This document shows, piece by piece, positions 7,572-17,176 of a DNA stretch of 38,694 bases (position 1 is the first letter of the stretch; each line of letters starts with the position of its first letter). The notes beneath the pieces were generated by a model. The model did no database searches. It was given only the letters and a program-made list of their open reading frames with translations, and was not told where the DNA came from. This DNA comes from Erwinia endophytica (GTDB taxonomy: Bacteria > Pseudomonadota > Gammaproteobacteria > Enterobacterales > Enterobacteriaceae): NCBI RefSeq assembly GCF_009295515.1, contig NZ_RQVV01000034.1:1-38694 (forward strand), read 5' to 3'. The position numbers and the translations under genes are program-made.

Positions 7572-9014
7572 TTAACTCTGCGGATTCAGCAGCCACACAC
7601 CTTCGCGATCGACATTGATGCGCTGAGCGCGGGTATGACCACCGTTGCTGATGGTGAAGCGGTAATCACCCGGTGGTAACTGCAGCATGGCGAAGCCGTT
7701 AGGGGCGGGCACTAACGCCTGTGGATTGCCGTTCATCGCCACTTCATCCCCTGGCTGTACTCTGATATAGACCTGAGCAACAGGGGCTGGCGGCGCAACC
7801 GCTGGCTTAGCCGCGTCACTGATCGGCGCCGCGCCATCGCGACTGGCGGATGTCTGTGGCGCCGCCGTACTGGCTGCGGCCACTGACGGTTGATCCGCCG
7901 TGGCTGCCGTCGCCTGGGCTGGCGCATCTTTTCCGCCGCCTGCGATCATCGCCCCCACGCCGATCCCCACCAACACGCCGGCCGCAATCAATCCCGGCAC
8001 CATAAAGCGTTTCAGCCCCCCCGCTGGCGGTACGGCGGCGTCTTCTTCAGCCACTACCGGTACCAGCATGGTGCTGTCCTTGTTAACCTTCACTTCAAGG
8101 ATCTCGTTGATATCCGTCGGCGACAGTTCCATCAGCGCCGCCAGGTGATCAACCGTCTGCGGACGATCTTCCGGCTGCAACTGCAACGCCTGGTCAATGG
8201 CATGCAGCAGCGGCAACGAATACCCCACTGGCCGCAATTGCACCAGTGGTTGATAGTTATCTTCAATGCTGCGCACCACGCTGACTGGCGGCGGCGATCC
8301 GACGATCAGCGTGTGCAACACCGCGCCCAGCGCATAGATATCAGTCCAGGTACCCTGTTCGCTCTCGTTGTCATCACTGTATTGTTCGATTGGCGCAAAA
8401 CCTGGTTTCAGCATGGTTTCGGTTTCATCGGACAGGTTGCCGATCGCCTTACGTGCAGAGCCAAAGTCCAGCAATACCGGGACGCCATTCTCCTGGATCT
8501 GAATATTGTCCAGTGAGATGTCCCGGTGCAGATAGCCTTCCTGGTGGATGGTGTTGATCGCCCCGAATAATGGCGGCAGGAGACAACGGATCCATGCCTC
8601 GCTGATCATCTCCGGCCGCTTGCTATGCAGTTGAGACAGGGTGGTACCACTATAGAATGTGGTCCCCATATACGCCGTGTCGTTCTGCACCCAAAAACGG
8701 AGCACGTGCAACAGGTTCGGATGGTTAAAGCGAGCCAGCAGACGCGCTTCCTGAATAAAACTGTTCAGCCCCGCGTGAAAGGTTTTACTGAACCGCTCGC
8801 TGCGCAACACTAACGTCAGGTCATCGCTGCGCACAGCCAGCGAGCTGGGCATAAATTCTTTAATCGCGATAGTGCGCTCAAGCTGATGATCCCTGGCGCG
8901 ATAGACAATGCCAAAGCCGCCGCCGCCAATCACTTCCTTGATCTCAAACTCGTTAAAGCGGTAGCCCACCGGTAAAGCGTAGGGGATCGTCCGCGGGGTA
9001 TCGTGTTCTGACAT
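7572..9014 (-). CDS. ppkA: PpkA/TagE Ser/Thr protein kinase of the T6SS
   Basis: A transmembrane Hanks-type kinase of 480 residues. Visible motifs are the glycine loop GGGGFG (about residues 30-35), lysine in IAIKE (52), catalytic HRD (163-165) followed by LDN, and DFG (183-185). A single membrane segment (FMVPGLIAAGVLVGIGVGAM, about 337-358) is followed by an Ala/Pro-rich linker and a small beta-rich C-terminal domain resembling PEGA-type modules, predicted to be periplasmic. In characterised systems PpkA phosphorylates the FHA protein to trigger T6SS assembly, and PppA and TagF oppose it; all three partners are in this cluster. I chose the ATG at 9014; a TTG 9 bp upstream is also in frame. 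It lies 29 bp after tssH and 57 bp before vgrG. Confidence 0.94.
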   Translation of the reverse strand: MSEHDTPRTIPYALPVGYRFNEFEIKEVIGGGGFGIVYRARDHQLERTIAIKEFMPSSLAVRSDDLTLVLRSERFSKTFHAGLNSFIQEARLLARFNHPNLLHVLRFWVQNDTAYMGTTFYSGTTLSQLHSKRPEMISEAWIRCLLPPLFGAINTIHQEGYLHRDISLDNIQIQENGVPVLLDFGSARKAIGNLSDETETMLKPGFAPIEQYSDDNESEQGTWTDIYALGAVLHTLIVGSPPPVSVVRSIEDNYQPLVQLRPVGYSLPLLHAIDQALQLQPEDRPQTVDHLAALMELSPTDINEILEVKVNKDSTMLVPVVAEEDAAVPPAGGLKRFMVPGLIAAGVLVGIGVGAMIAGGGKDAPAQATAATADQPSVAAASTAAPQTSASRDGAAPISDAAKPAVAPPAPVAQVYIRVQPGDEVAMNGNPQALVPAPNGFAMLQLPPGDYRFTISNGGHTRAQRINVDREGVWLLNPQS

Positions 9015-9043
9015 AATGGACAACTCTCTGATAGTTATAGGCT

Positions 9044-11659
9044 TTATGCCTCAAACTGACACTGGAATTCACCCTGGTGCAACGTCACGCGCAGGCGACG
9101 ATATTGTTCATCGCGGGCGCTGGCGGCAAGCAGCATCTGGCTCATTTGCGGCAACAGGGTATTAGTAAGGATGGCATCGACCATGCGGCCACCGGATTCA
9201 ACCTCGGTACAGCGTTGCACGATCTGTGCAATTACGCTGTCGTCGACTTCCGAGGTGATGCCATGATTCTGTTCAAGACGGACCTGAATACGTTTCAGTT
9301 GCAGACGCACAATGCTGGCCAGCATCTCGTCGCTCAGCGGGTAGTACGGCACCACCAGCAGGCGCCCCAGCAGCGCGGGTGGGAACACCTCCAGCAACGG
9401 AGCGCGCAACGCGCTGGCCAGCGCCTCTGGTTCCGGCATCAGTTCCGGGTCGGCGCACATCGCGCTGATTAACGAGGTCCCCACGTTAGAGGTCAGGATA
9501 ATCAACGTGTTACGGAAATCGATATGCCGCCCTTCGCCATCTTCCATCCAGCCTTTATCAAACACCTGAAAGAAGATTTCATGCACATCCGGGTGGGCTT
9601 TTTCGATCTCATCCAGCAACACCACGCTGTAAGGACGGCGGCGAACCGCCTCGGTCAACACGCCACCCTCACCATAGCCAACATAACCCGGCGGGGCGCC
9701 CTTCAGGGTGGAGACGGTATGCGCTTCCTGAAACTCGCTCATGTTGATAGTGATGATGTTCTGCTCACCGCCATACAGCGTTTCAGCCAACGCCAGCGCC
9801 GTTTCGGTTTTACCAACGCCAGAAGGACCACACAACATAAAGACGCCGACGGGTTTATTCGGATCGTCAAGACGCGCGCGCGAGGTACGAACCCGTTTGG
9901 CAATCAACTCCAGTCCATGACGCTGGCCAATCACCCGCGCATTCAGCGTATCGGCCAGTTTTAGCACCGCCTCGATCTCGTTTTTGATCATCCGCCCCAG
10001 CGGAATGCCGGTCCAGTCAGAGACCACCGCCGCCACCACATTGGCATCCACCGCGGCAAACAGCAGCGGCGTTTCGCCTTGCAAGGCCCGTAACTGCTGC
10101 TGACGTTCTGCCAGCGTCTGATGCATGGCGGCCACATCTTCCGCTTCATCGTCATGCAACTGGGCGCGCAAGGCGATAATGTCGTCAACCAGCTGGCGTT
10201 CCGCCTGCCAACGGGCGGTCAGTTGATCACGTTGCAAGGCCAGTTCAGTCAATTGTCCGGTGAGTTTCGCCACACGAGACGGGTCGCCTGTCGCCACTTT
10301 CGCTTCACGGGCGGCGATCTCCCGTTCAATCTCCAGCGCATGAATTCGGTGCTGGCAATCTTCCAGTTGCGGCGGCTGCGAGCTCTGACTGACGGCCACG
10401 CGCGCGCAGGCCGTATCGAGCAGCGCCACCGCTTTGTCCGGTAACTGACGGGCGGGAATATAACGATGAGAGAGCTTCACTGCGGCGGCAACCGCTTCAT
10501 CAAGCAGTAACACCCGATGATGTTTTTCCAGCGGACTGACGGTGCTGCGCAACATCAGCAGTGCCCGTTCTTCATCCGGTTCCTGCACCTGCACGGTCTG
10601 GAAACGACGCGTCAGCGCCGGATCTTTCTCGATGTATTTTTTGTACTCAGTCCAGGTGGTGGCGCCGATAGTACGCAACTGACCACGCGCCAACGCCGGT
10701 TTGAGCAGGTTAGCGGCATCGCCGGTTCCCTGCTGACCGCCAGCGCCAACCAGTGTGTGGATTTCATCAATAAACAGAATGATCGGCGTCGGGCTGGACT
10801 GCACTTCGTTGATCAACGCCTGAAGACGGGCTTCAAACTCGCCTTTCATCCCGGCGCCCGCCTGCAACAGACCGATATCCAACAGCCACAATTGCACATC
10901 CTGCAACGGTTCTGGCACATCACCCGCCGCCAGACGTAGCGCCAGACCTTCCACCACGGCGGTTTTACCCACCCCGGCTTCACCGGTCAGCAACGGATTG
11001 TTCTGACGGCGACGCATCAGGATATCGACCATCTGACGGATTTCTTCATCCCGCCCGGCGACCGGATCAATTTTCCCTTCACGGGCGCGGGCCGTCAGAT
11101 CCTGGGCATACTGTGCCAGCGTCCCTTTCTGCGACGGCACGCCGACGCTCGCCTCAGTTGGAGCCGCGCTCACCTGCTGCGCTTCTTTGCTGTTGGCAAA
11201 CACGCGGTCAAACTGTTCCAGCAATACATCGACACTGATGCGATTGAACTGTGAAGAGATGCTTTTCAACAGGTTAGCGAGGTTAAATGTTTTCAGTATG
11301 CCGATCAGTAAATGGCCGCCGCGGATCTGCTGCACCCCGAATTTCAGCGAGCCATACACCCAGGCGCGCTCAACCGCGCTGTCAATATGCTCTGACAAAT
11401 CAGATACCGCACTGGCTCCGCGCGGCAGACGATCCAGCATCGCGATGATATCCCGGGCCAGCGCCTCTTCATCCAGGGAAAAATAGCGGATCAACTGTTG
11501 TAAATCGCCCTCCTGTTGCTGCATCAGTTGATGCAGCCAGTGCACCAGCTCAACATAAGGATTGCCGCGCAGTTTACAAAACGCAGTGGCACTTTCCAGC
11601 GAGGTAAATAACAGCGTGTCCAGTTTGCCGAACAATACGGCGCGGCTGATCTCTGACAT
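9044..11659 (-). CDS. tssH: TssH/ClpV AAA+ ATPase (sheath recycling)
   Basis: A protein of 871 residues with two AAA+ modules: Walker A GEAGVGKT at about 226 with FIDEIHTLVGAG after it, and GPSGVGKT at about 600 with VVLLDEIEKAHPDV. The N-terminal Clp domain starts MSEISRAVLFGKLD and the coiled middle domain lies around residues 400-510. In the T6SS it disassembles the contracted TssB/TssC sheath so that subunits can be reused. The ATG at 11659 matches the family start; an in-frame start 45 bp upstream would add residues of no family resemblance. A 107-bp gap separates it from tssG, the longest gap in this half of the operon, with no hairpin I could find. Confidence 0.97.
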   Translation of the reverse strand: MSEISRAVLFGKLDTLLFTSLESATAFCKLRGNPYVELVHWLHQLMQQQEGDLQQLIRYFSLDEEALARDIIAMLDRLPRGASAVSDLSEHIDSAVERAWVYGSLKFGVQQIRGGHLLIGILKTFNLANLLKSISSQFNRISVDVLLEQFDRVFANSKEAQQVSAAPTEASVGVPSQKGTLAQYAQDLTARAREGKIDPVAGRDEEIRQMVDILMRRRQNNPLLTGEAGVGKTAVVEGLALRLAAGDVPEPLQDVQLWLLDIGLLQAGAGMKGEFEARLQALINEVQSSPTPIILFIDEIHTLVGAGGQQGTGDAANLLKPALARGQLRTIGATTWTEYKKYIEKDPALTRRFQTVQVQEPDEERALLMLRSTVSPLEKHHRVLLLDEAVAAAVKLSHRYIPARQLPDKAVALLDTACARVAVSQSSQPPQLEDCQHRIHALEIEREIAAREAKVATGDPSRVAKLTGQLTELALQRDQLTARWQAERQLVDDIIALRAQLHDDEAEDVAAMHQTLAERQQQLRALQGETPLLFAAVDANVVAAVVSDWTGIPLGRMIKNEIEAVLKLADTLNARVIGQRHGLELIAKRVRTSRARLDDPNKPVGVFMLCGPSGVGKTETALALAETLYGGEQNIITINMSEFQEAHTVSTLKGAPPGYVGYGEGGVLTEAVRRRPYSVVLLDEIEKAHPDVHEIFFQVFDKGWMEDGEGRHIDFRNTLIILTSNVGTSLISAMCADPELMPEPEALASALRAPLLEVFPPALLGRLLVVPYYPLSDEMLASIVRLQLKRIQVRLEQNHGITSEVDDSVIAQIVQRCTEVESGGRMVDAILTNTLLPQMSQMLLAASARDEQYRRLRVTLHQGEFQCQFEA

Positions 11660-11766
11660 AATTTTTCTCAGTGGTAATAATGCTGTTGATAAAAGAGGCG
11701 CCAAACATCACGCGTTGCGGGTGAGGTTTATTCCTGAGTTGCCTCCTGCAAACGGGGTATCGCCAG

Positions 11767-12828
11767 TCACCCGCCGGGGCTTGCCACCGGTTCCGGGCTG
11801 AAAGTTAAATCACTACGGGGTTGCTGTTCGGGAGTCTGGCCCAGCCAGCCATTCAGGCCCAGTCGGGAAGCACCGCCCAGCCGCATGCCCTGCACATCCT
11901 CGCCCGTCAACGTCAGACGGACATCCCAGACGAATTCGATGCCAAGGTACTGCCGCACCCAGTCTCGCAGTTGTACCGCCCAGGGTTCGCCGGGTAAAAA
12001 ACGGTTGTACGTCGCTAACCGTAGCGGCCCCAGTTCAATACGAAATTTGTGCTGCACATCGCGCACCGCCACGCCGAGAAAAGTGGATTCTCCCAGCTTC
12101 GGCATCCGTCGTCCTGCTCCCAGGCGGGCACGCTCGCGCGCGTCAATCGGCAACCAGTGCGGCACATTTTCCACCAGCGTGACCGGCACCTTGAAGGTGT
12201 AGCGCAGGATCTTTTGCAGTCCTTCCGCATCACGCCCGTGTCGGGTCAGATGGCCGGCCACCGCGTAACGCGCATGTGCGCTGAGGCTACCGTTCTTCAA
12301 CTGGTCTGGCTGCCCCATGCCAATCAGGCTGGCGAGGTAACGTTCGAAGTGATGGCCGTCTTCTCTGTCCAGCGACACGGTAGGTTGCGCATCAGCCCAG
12401 GCCCGGTAAAACAACAGGGTCAGACGATGATGGAACAGATCGGCAAACGCGGAAAAACTGTGATCCTGATGATGATAAACGCGCTCGCGAACGTATTCCG
12501 TCAGATGCGTGGGCAGCGGACCATTCGGGCCGAACAGGCCGAAGCTCAAAATCGAGATGTCATACAGCGAGCTGTTCTCCCGCGCGCAGGCATGTGCCAG
12601 TGTGGCTGGCGCAAAGGCCAGCGAGGGTTCCTGACCGATACGTAACGGCTCATGGCGAGGCAACGGGGCGCGCCCCAGCGGGTAACGCTCGCTGCCCTGG
12701 GCATCCAGCCGCCGCAGCAGCTGAAACAGATCATAACGCCACGGCGCCTGTATCACGTCGTGCCAGAAGGCATCCGGCAGGCGCTGTACTGCGCGGACCG
12801 TCAGCTTGCCGGCGGTTTCCTCACTCAT
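11767..12828 (-). CDS. tssG: TssG baseplate protein
   Basis: A protein of 353 residues matching the ImpH/VasB family: an N-terminal region with FWHDVIQAPWRYDLFQLLRRLDAQ, then LRIGQEPSLAFAPA, FGLFGPNGPLPTHLTEYVRER and a DGHHFERYLASLIGMGQ segment. TssG joins two TssF molecules and TssE in the baseplate wedge. The ATG overlaps the tssF stop by 4 bp (ATGA), the usual pairing. The C-terminus is short and proline-rich. Confidence 0.95.
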   Translation of the reverse strand: MSEETAGKLTVRAVQRLPDAFWHDVIQAPWRYDLFQLLRRLDAQGSERYPLGRAPLPRHEPLRIGQEPSLAFAPATLAHACARENSSLYDISILSFGLFGPNGPLPTHLTEYVRERVYHHQDHSFSAFADLFHHRLTLLFYRAWADAQPTVSLDREDGHHFERYLASLIGMGQPDQLKNGSLSAHARYAVAGHLTRHGRDAEGLQKILRYTFKVPVTLVENVPHWLPIDARERARLGAGRRMPKLGESTFLGVAVRDVQHKFRIELGPLRLATYNRFLPGEPWAVQLRDWVRQYLGIEFVWDVRLTLTGEDVQGMRLGGASRLGLNGWLGQTPEQQPRSDLTFSPEPVASPGG

Positions 12829-14702
12829 ATCAGCGCCCTTTTCCCCATGCGTGGCGACCAGTACCCAACCTCGCCGCGCTGCTGGCTGGTCAGCGTCATC
12901 TCAGTAAAAGTATTCATGGCCACCAACCGCGAAAATACCCGCTCCAGTACGCTGCCCAGCAACCAGGGGCTGAAGCCAGAGAACGCCTGTTCATCGACGT
13001 TCAGCTCAATACCGATGCCGCGGGCAAACACAATCGGCCCCGGTTCGGGAACACGGCGATACACCGGCTTTAACTGACAATGACGGATCCCGTCAATCTG
13101 CCTTGCCACCGGCGCTTCGGCCAGGTTGGCATACAAGCCGAGCAGTTGACGCAATGCGGAAGCGCCCTGGCCGTCCTCGCTGTCCATCAGGCTGAGATAG
13201 TTCATTTGTAAATGGCTGATCAGCCGCCAGGTGGTTAACCCTTCCGCCAGCGCCGGACGGGGTGGTGTCGGGCCTTTACGCAGACTCAGTTGGCCTACGG
13301 GGATTGAATCCGGCATCAGGAAATTGCCTTGATCCTGCTGCAATAACATCAACGGTAAATCGCGGCTGGTACACATCACCTCCGCCATCAGGTAGCGCAG
13401 ATCATCACGCCACGGCGAATGGCGTTGATCGACCAGCGAGAGAAACACTTCCGAACCGACATAACCGGTACGCGTCCCGTAGCGCTGGGCATGTTCGGAC
13501 AACGTGCGCTGTTCCCGGCGCAATGAGAAATAGGCGCCGTAATCCCCCTCATCCTGGCTAAAAGTACTCCAGAACGGGCGGAAAACCTGCTCGCCGCGCC
13601 CTTTGTCACCACTGGCGTACAGCTTCTGCACCGAGAAAATTTCGTAGTCCAGCGGACGGATGTTATCGACCACCAGATGGTATTCATGCACACTGTCGCT
13701 GATTTTGTGCCGCTCCGCCGTCTTCGGGAACAGGTTAATCACTGGCGTACAATGCAGTGCCAGATGGCTTTTATCGATCACCCGTTCAAGCGCCGCATCG
13801 GCCTTATCAAGCAGTAACACTATCTCAAACGCTTTGACGCCTGGCGCGCATCTGCCCAGCACCCCGCGTAACTGGCTGATGCTGATAAACTGGAAACGGG
13901 CCGGGAAAGCGAAGTATTCCTGCAACAGACGATAACCATCAAAGTTGCGCAAGTCGTCCGGCAACATCGCCTGTTCCGGCGCAAAGCCTTCCTGTTTCAA
14001 TGCGTCATCCCCCAGAACCACGCGCTGTGGCTGGGCCTCCACGGTCTGGCAAAAACCGCCCACCGTGTGCTGCATGATCAGTTCCAGCAGTTTTTGCGCC
14101 TGTATATCCGGCCCGCTAAGGAAAAACATCAGGTCATCAAAGGTCAGATGGTTCAGCGCCACCTCGTTGAAACACGTCAGCCGAATGCGCAACGCGCTGA
14201 CCGCGCCGCGTCCCCCCAGTCCCATCGCACTGAGTGGAATATCCGCCGGCACGCCGCCCAACTCGACATTTTCAATCCGCAGGGGTTGCAACATCACATC
14301 ATGCGCGGTGGTATAGCTACAGGTCACGCCGTTTTTCTTCAGGGTCTGGCTGTCCATCATGGTGCCGCGCGGCACCAGAAAGCCGCCGCTGATATCGCCT
14401 TTTTTACTGTCAGGATGCAGCTCGGCAATCGCCATTGACGGTGTCGGCGCCAGGTAATTAGGCGCAATCATCTCCAGTAAACGCTGAGAGAAACGCGGGA
14501 ATTCCGCGTCCATCTTCAGTTGCACGCGGGAAGTCAGAAAGGCGAAACCTTCCATCAGCCGTTCGACATACGGGTCAGCCACATCAATACCACGCATGCC
14601 CAGGCGCCCCGCGACTTTCGGGTAGCGTTCGGCGAATTCAGCCCCCATTTCACGCAGGTACGCCAGTTCACGGTTGTAATAATCGAGCAGTTTGCTGTCC
14701 AT
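12825..14702 (-). CDS. tssF: TssF baseplate protein
   Basis: A protein of 625 residues, the usual length for the ImpG/VasA family. It opens with LLDYYNRELAYLREMGAEFA and the MRGIDVADPYVERLMEGFAF block, both highly typical of TssF, and ends with the RVFSRLVAMNTFTEM segment also characteristic of the family. TssF forms the baseplate wedge with TssG, TssE and TssK. It starts 2 bp after the end of tssE and overlaps tssG, so tssE, tssF and tssG should be translated together. Confidence 0.96.
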   Translation of the reverse strand: MDSKLLDYYNRELAYLREMGAEFAERYPKVAGRLGMRGIDVADPYVERLMEGFAFLTSRVQLKMDAEFPRFSQRLLEMIAPNYLAPTPSMAIAELHPDSKKGDISGGFLVPRGTMMDSQTLKKNGVTCSYTTAHDVMLQPLRIENVELGGVPADIPLSAMGLGGRGAVSALRIRLTCFNEVALNHLTFDDLMFFLSGPDIQAQKLLELIMQHTVGGFCQTVEAQPQRVVLGDDALKQEGFAPEQAMLPDDLRNFDGYRLLQEYFAFPARFQFISISQLRGVLGRCAPGVKAFEIVLLLDKADAALERVIDKSHLALHCTPVINLFPKTAERHKISDSVHEYHLVVDNIRPLDYEIFSVQKLYASGDKGRGEQVFRPFWSTFSQDEGDYGAYFSLRREQRTLSEHAQRYGTRTGYVGSEVFLSLVDQRHSPWRDDLRYLMAEVMCTSRDLPLMLLQQDQGNFLMPDSIPVGQLSLRKGPTPPRPALAEGLTTWRLISHLQMNYLSLMDSEDGQGASALRQLLGLYANLAEAPVARQIDGIRHCQLKPVYRRVPEPGPIVFARGIGIELNVDEQAFSGFSPWLLGSVLERVFSRLVAMNTFTEMTLTSQQRGEVGYWSPRMGKRALI

Positions 14703-14704
14703 AA

Positions 14705-15286
14705 TTACCCCATGTCTTTCAGCTCAAAGTGGCCGTTTTCCAGGTCCAGATCGGTACGAAACAGGAACTCCAGCGGATAAGGCACGCACCACAACCGCCC
14801 TTTGATCTCAATCGACAGTACATTATGCAGATTCAGCGCATGGGTATCCGACAGACAACGGACCTGTAAACCGGCTGGCAGAATGCGTGGTTCAAAATGC
14901 AGGATCGAATTGGTCAGCTTGCGCTGAATATCCTGCCATTCGATATCTGACATGCGCTGACCGGCCAGCGGCGCGACGCCGAAGTTGTAAACTGAGCGCT
15001 GCACCTGCGGAAACGGCAGTAAATCCTGTTGCGCTTCATTGTTGATACTGTTGAATAACCACTGCAAATCACGCAGAACGTTGCGCCGTAACACACTGTG
15101 AGAAATCACCGTGCTGCTGGCGGTTTCCCGCAACTTATCCGGTGCATTATCGGTCAGACGATCCAGCAGCGAGGGTTGCATTTTGTCGCGGGCGTTCAGC
15201 GCATCCTGCTGGTTGCGATGGCGATAGCCACCTCGCAGCAGATCACTCCCCTGCTGCGACTGATTGAAATCAAAATCGTTACTCAT
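14705..15286 (-). CDS. tssE: TssE, gp25-like baseplate component
   Basis: A protein of 193 residues with the gp25/lysozyme-like domain in its second half: SVYNFGVAPLAG, then LTNSILHFEPRILPAGLQV and the C-terminal IEIKGRLWCVPYPLEFLFRT block. It acts in the baseplate, where it starts sheath polymerisation. The N-terminal extension of about 40 residues is polar and glutamine-rich. The start codon overlaps the tagJ stop by one base (TAATG). Confidence 0.93.
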   Translation of the reverse strand: MSNDFDFNQSQQGSDLLRGGYRHRNQQDALNARDKMQPSLLDRLTDNAPDKLRETASSTVISHSVLRRNVLRDLQWLFNSINNEAQQDLLPFPQVQRSVYNFGVAPLAGQRMSDIEWQDIQRKLTNSILHFEPRILPAGLQVRCLSDTHALNLHNVLSIEIKGRLWCVPYPLEFLFRTDLDLENGHFELKDMG

Positions 15287-16104
15287 TACGCCGGTTCCGC
15301 AAAGGTCAACAACTCAAGGCTCAATAGCGGATAGTTACCGTCGGCGCTCAGCCAGGTTTTCTGACCGTGACCGATAAACTGTTCGCCGGCCGCATCCAGC
15401 GGCGTCCATTCGGTCACGCTGGCCAGACGCAGCCTATCCGGTGCCTGATTATCAAACGGATACCGCACCGGCAGTTGGCAAACCTGCTCACTACCGTCAA
15501 TCAGCCGCACCAGTGTATGACGCCACACCAGGTCAGTGACGCTGGCTGGCGCCTGAAAACGCAACTCACTCACCGCCGCAAAAGGCAGCCAGGTGTAGTG
15601 GCCGTTCACGATCAGTTCGCACACCGGTCCCAGACGCCCATCGCCATCAATCAGCCAGTCCACCGCCTGCGCCTGTTCAGCCTGCTCCTGGCGCACATGG
15701 CCCGGATTAAGGTCTGCGACGGAAAATGCTTCAGCACGCAGCGCTTCCGCTTTTTCACGGTTACCTGCCACATCCGCCTGTAGCGCGCGGAGCAGGTTTT
15801 CCGCCCAGGAAAAAGCCTCGCCGGGCATGCGTGGCCGAATCTGACCGGCAAACACCGCGTCACGCTGCATTTCTCCCTGTACCGCCTGATGCAACAAAGT
15901 AACGGTAGGCTGAGCCTGCGGTTTCAACGCCAACCATGACTTCAGTTGGGTACCCGCCCGCGTCCAGTTGCCGGTCAGGCACAGGAGTTGCACCAGGGTC
16001 GCACGCAGATCGGCATCGGCCGGATGGCTTTTGATTTCACTTTCCACACGGGTCAGCGTTTCCGCCAGTGAAGCACCGGCCATCAGTTGGTTCAGAGAAT
16101 ACAT
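15286..16104 (-). CDS. tagJ: TagJ/ImpE-family accessory protein
   Basis: A protein of 272 residues. The N-terminal half is helical and TPR-like (SEIKSHPADADLRATLVQLL, then GNWTRAGTQLKSWLALKP), the C-terminal half carries the ImpE pattern VNGHYTWLPFAAVSELRF and DLVWRHTLVRLIDGSEQ. ImpE/TagJ proteins are cytoplasmic T6SS accessories that in studied systems bind TssB and influence sheath disassembly. AGGA upstream of the ATG at 16104 gives a good ribosome binding site. It sits directly before tssE, the usual placement. Confidence 0.92.
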   Translation of the reverse strand: MYSLNQLMAGASLAETLTRVESEIKSHPADADLRATLVQLLCLTGNWTRAGTQLKSWLALKPQAQPTVTLLHQAVQGEMQRDAVFAGQIRPRMPGEAFSWAENLLRALQADVAGNREKAEALRAEAFSVADLNPGHVRQEQAEQAQAVDWLIDGDGRLGPVCELIVNGHYTWLPFAAVSELRFQAPASVTDLVWRHTLVRLIDGSEQVCQLPVRYPFDNQAPDRLRLASVTEWTPLDAAGEQFIGHGQKTWLSADGNYPLLSLELLTFAEPA

Positions 16105-16129
16105 GGGTTTTCCTTTGACGGGCGACGAA

Positions 16130-17152
16130 CTAGTTAATGGTACGAAACGCCCCGGCGGCCGGGTCTTTCAGTTGTGGGTGTAGCGCCTCAACCAGTTTGA
16201 ATGACAGGCTGCCTTTATTGATCAGGTACGGCGACCAGACTTTACGGACTTCGTCCAGTCGGGCTTGCAGCGCGCTGTCGTCACTGGCTTCATTCCGACT
16301 GATCTGCACGACGACAGTGCCGTTGGTCTGCCAGCCATTCAGTAACGGCGCGTAAGGCACAACCATCCAGCTCTGCGGTGATTTTTCGTCAGCCAGCACC
16401 ATGCGCTCATTGTTGACGGTGGTTATCTGCACGTCATGGCTGACGGCCTGGCTGTTCAGGCCAGAGACCGGGAAGCCCTGCAGGAAGGTCATGCGAACAT
16501 TTTTAGTGGCGCCATCGCCAATCTGGGTGACCTGACTTTCACCACTCAACCAGCCATCATCGCCACAAGTGACGCCGCCTTTCGCGGGGACAAACAGGGC
16601 GCTGGTCTGGCTGTTGCTGCGCCAGTAAGTACGGAAGTGGCACCCGTCCATCAGGCTGAACTCGGTCCACGGCGTGGTATCGGCAGGCGGAGAAAGCGCA
16701 GCGGCGTTAACCGCCGACGGCGTATCCGCTACCGTGGCTGGCGCGTCTGCCGGGGCGGGAAGCGGATTAACCGGCGCCGTTGTTGTTGCGGGCACCGCTG
16801 TCGTTTCAACCTGTACCGCCCATGCCCGCGCTTTGCTGGCACTACCGTGGGCCAGCAAAGCACCGTTGCTGTCATTCATCTGCCAGTGGATAATCCTCAG
16901 CGCCTTACACTGCCTCGCCAGCAGGCTCCCCACGCGCGGCAGAAAGTTCTTCAATACCTCCGGTTTTTTGTTGTCATTCGCCACAATGCGCAGCGGCAAC
17001 TCAGCCCCACACCAGCTGTCTGGGGAGTTGTTTTTGATATTGTCGATCCAAATATCCAGCTTGAGCGAGGGAGAAGAAACCACATTATAATCCTGCGCCC
17101 AGGCGCCGGAGACGATAAACAGTGACAGCGCACCTGATAGCCAATATTTCAT
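16130..17152 (-). CDS. T6SS-associated periplasmic protein of unknown role
   Basis: A protein of 340 residues with a clear Sec signal peptide (MKYWLSGALSLFIVSGAWA, cut near residue 19) and no lipobox. The N-terminal domain holds two cysteines (about 48 and 82) in SWCGAELPLRIV and LLARQCKALRIIHWQ; a linker rich in Pro, Ala and Thr covers about 117-160; the C-terminal domain has two more cysteines (DGCHFRTYW and GVTCGDDGW). Two intradomain disulfides are likely. I do not recognise the family securely; distant relation to VasI/TagO proteins is possible. It lies between pppA and tagJ in a cluster with a PpkA kinase but no TagQRS genes, so a periplasmic input to the kinase is a reasonable guess. 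AGGA before the ATG supports the start. Confidence 0.8.
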   Translation of the reverse strand: MKYWLSGALSLFIVSGAWAQDYNVVSSPSLKLDIWIDNIKNNSPDSWCGAELPLRIVANDNKKPEVLKNFLPRVGSLLARQCKALRIIHWQMNDSNGALLAHGSASKARAWAVQVETTAVPATTTAPVNPLPAPADAPATVADTPSAVNAAALSPPADTTPWTEFSLMDGCHFRTYWRSNSQTSALFVPAKGGVTCGDDGWLSGESQVTQIGDGATKNVRMTFLQGFPVSGLNSQAVSHDVQITTVNNERMVLADEKSPQSWMVVPYAPLLNGWQTNGTVVVQISRNEASDDSALQARLDEVRKVWSPYLINKGSLSFKLVEALHPQLKDPAAGAFRTIN

Positions 17153-17176
17153 AGGAGTCCTTAAAGACCTTAATGT

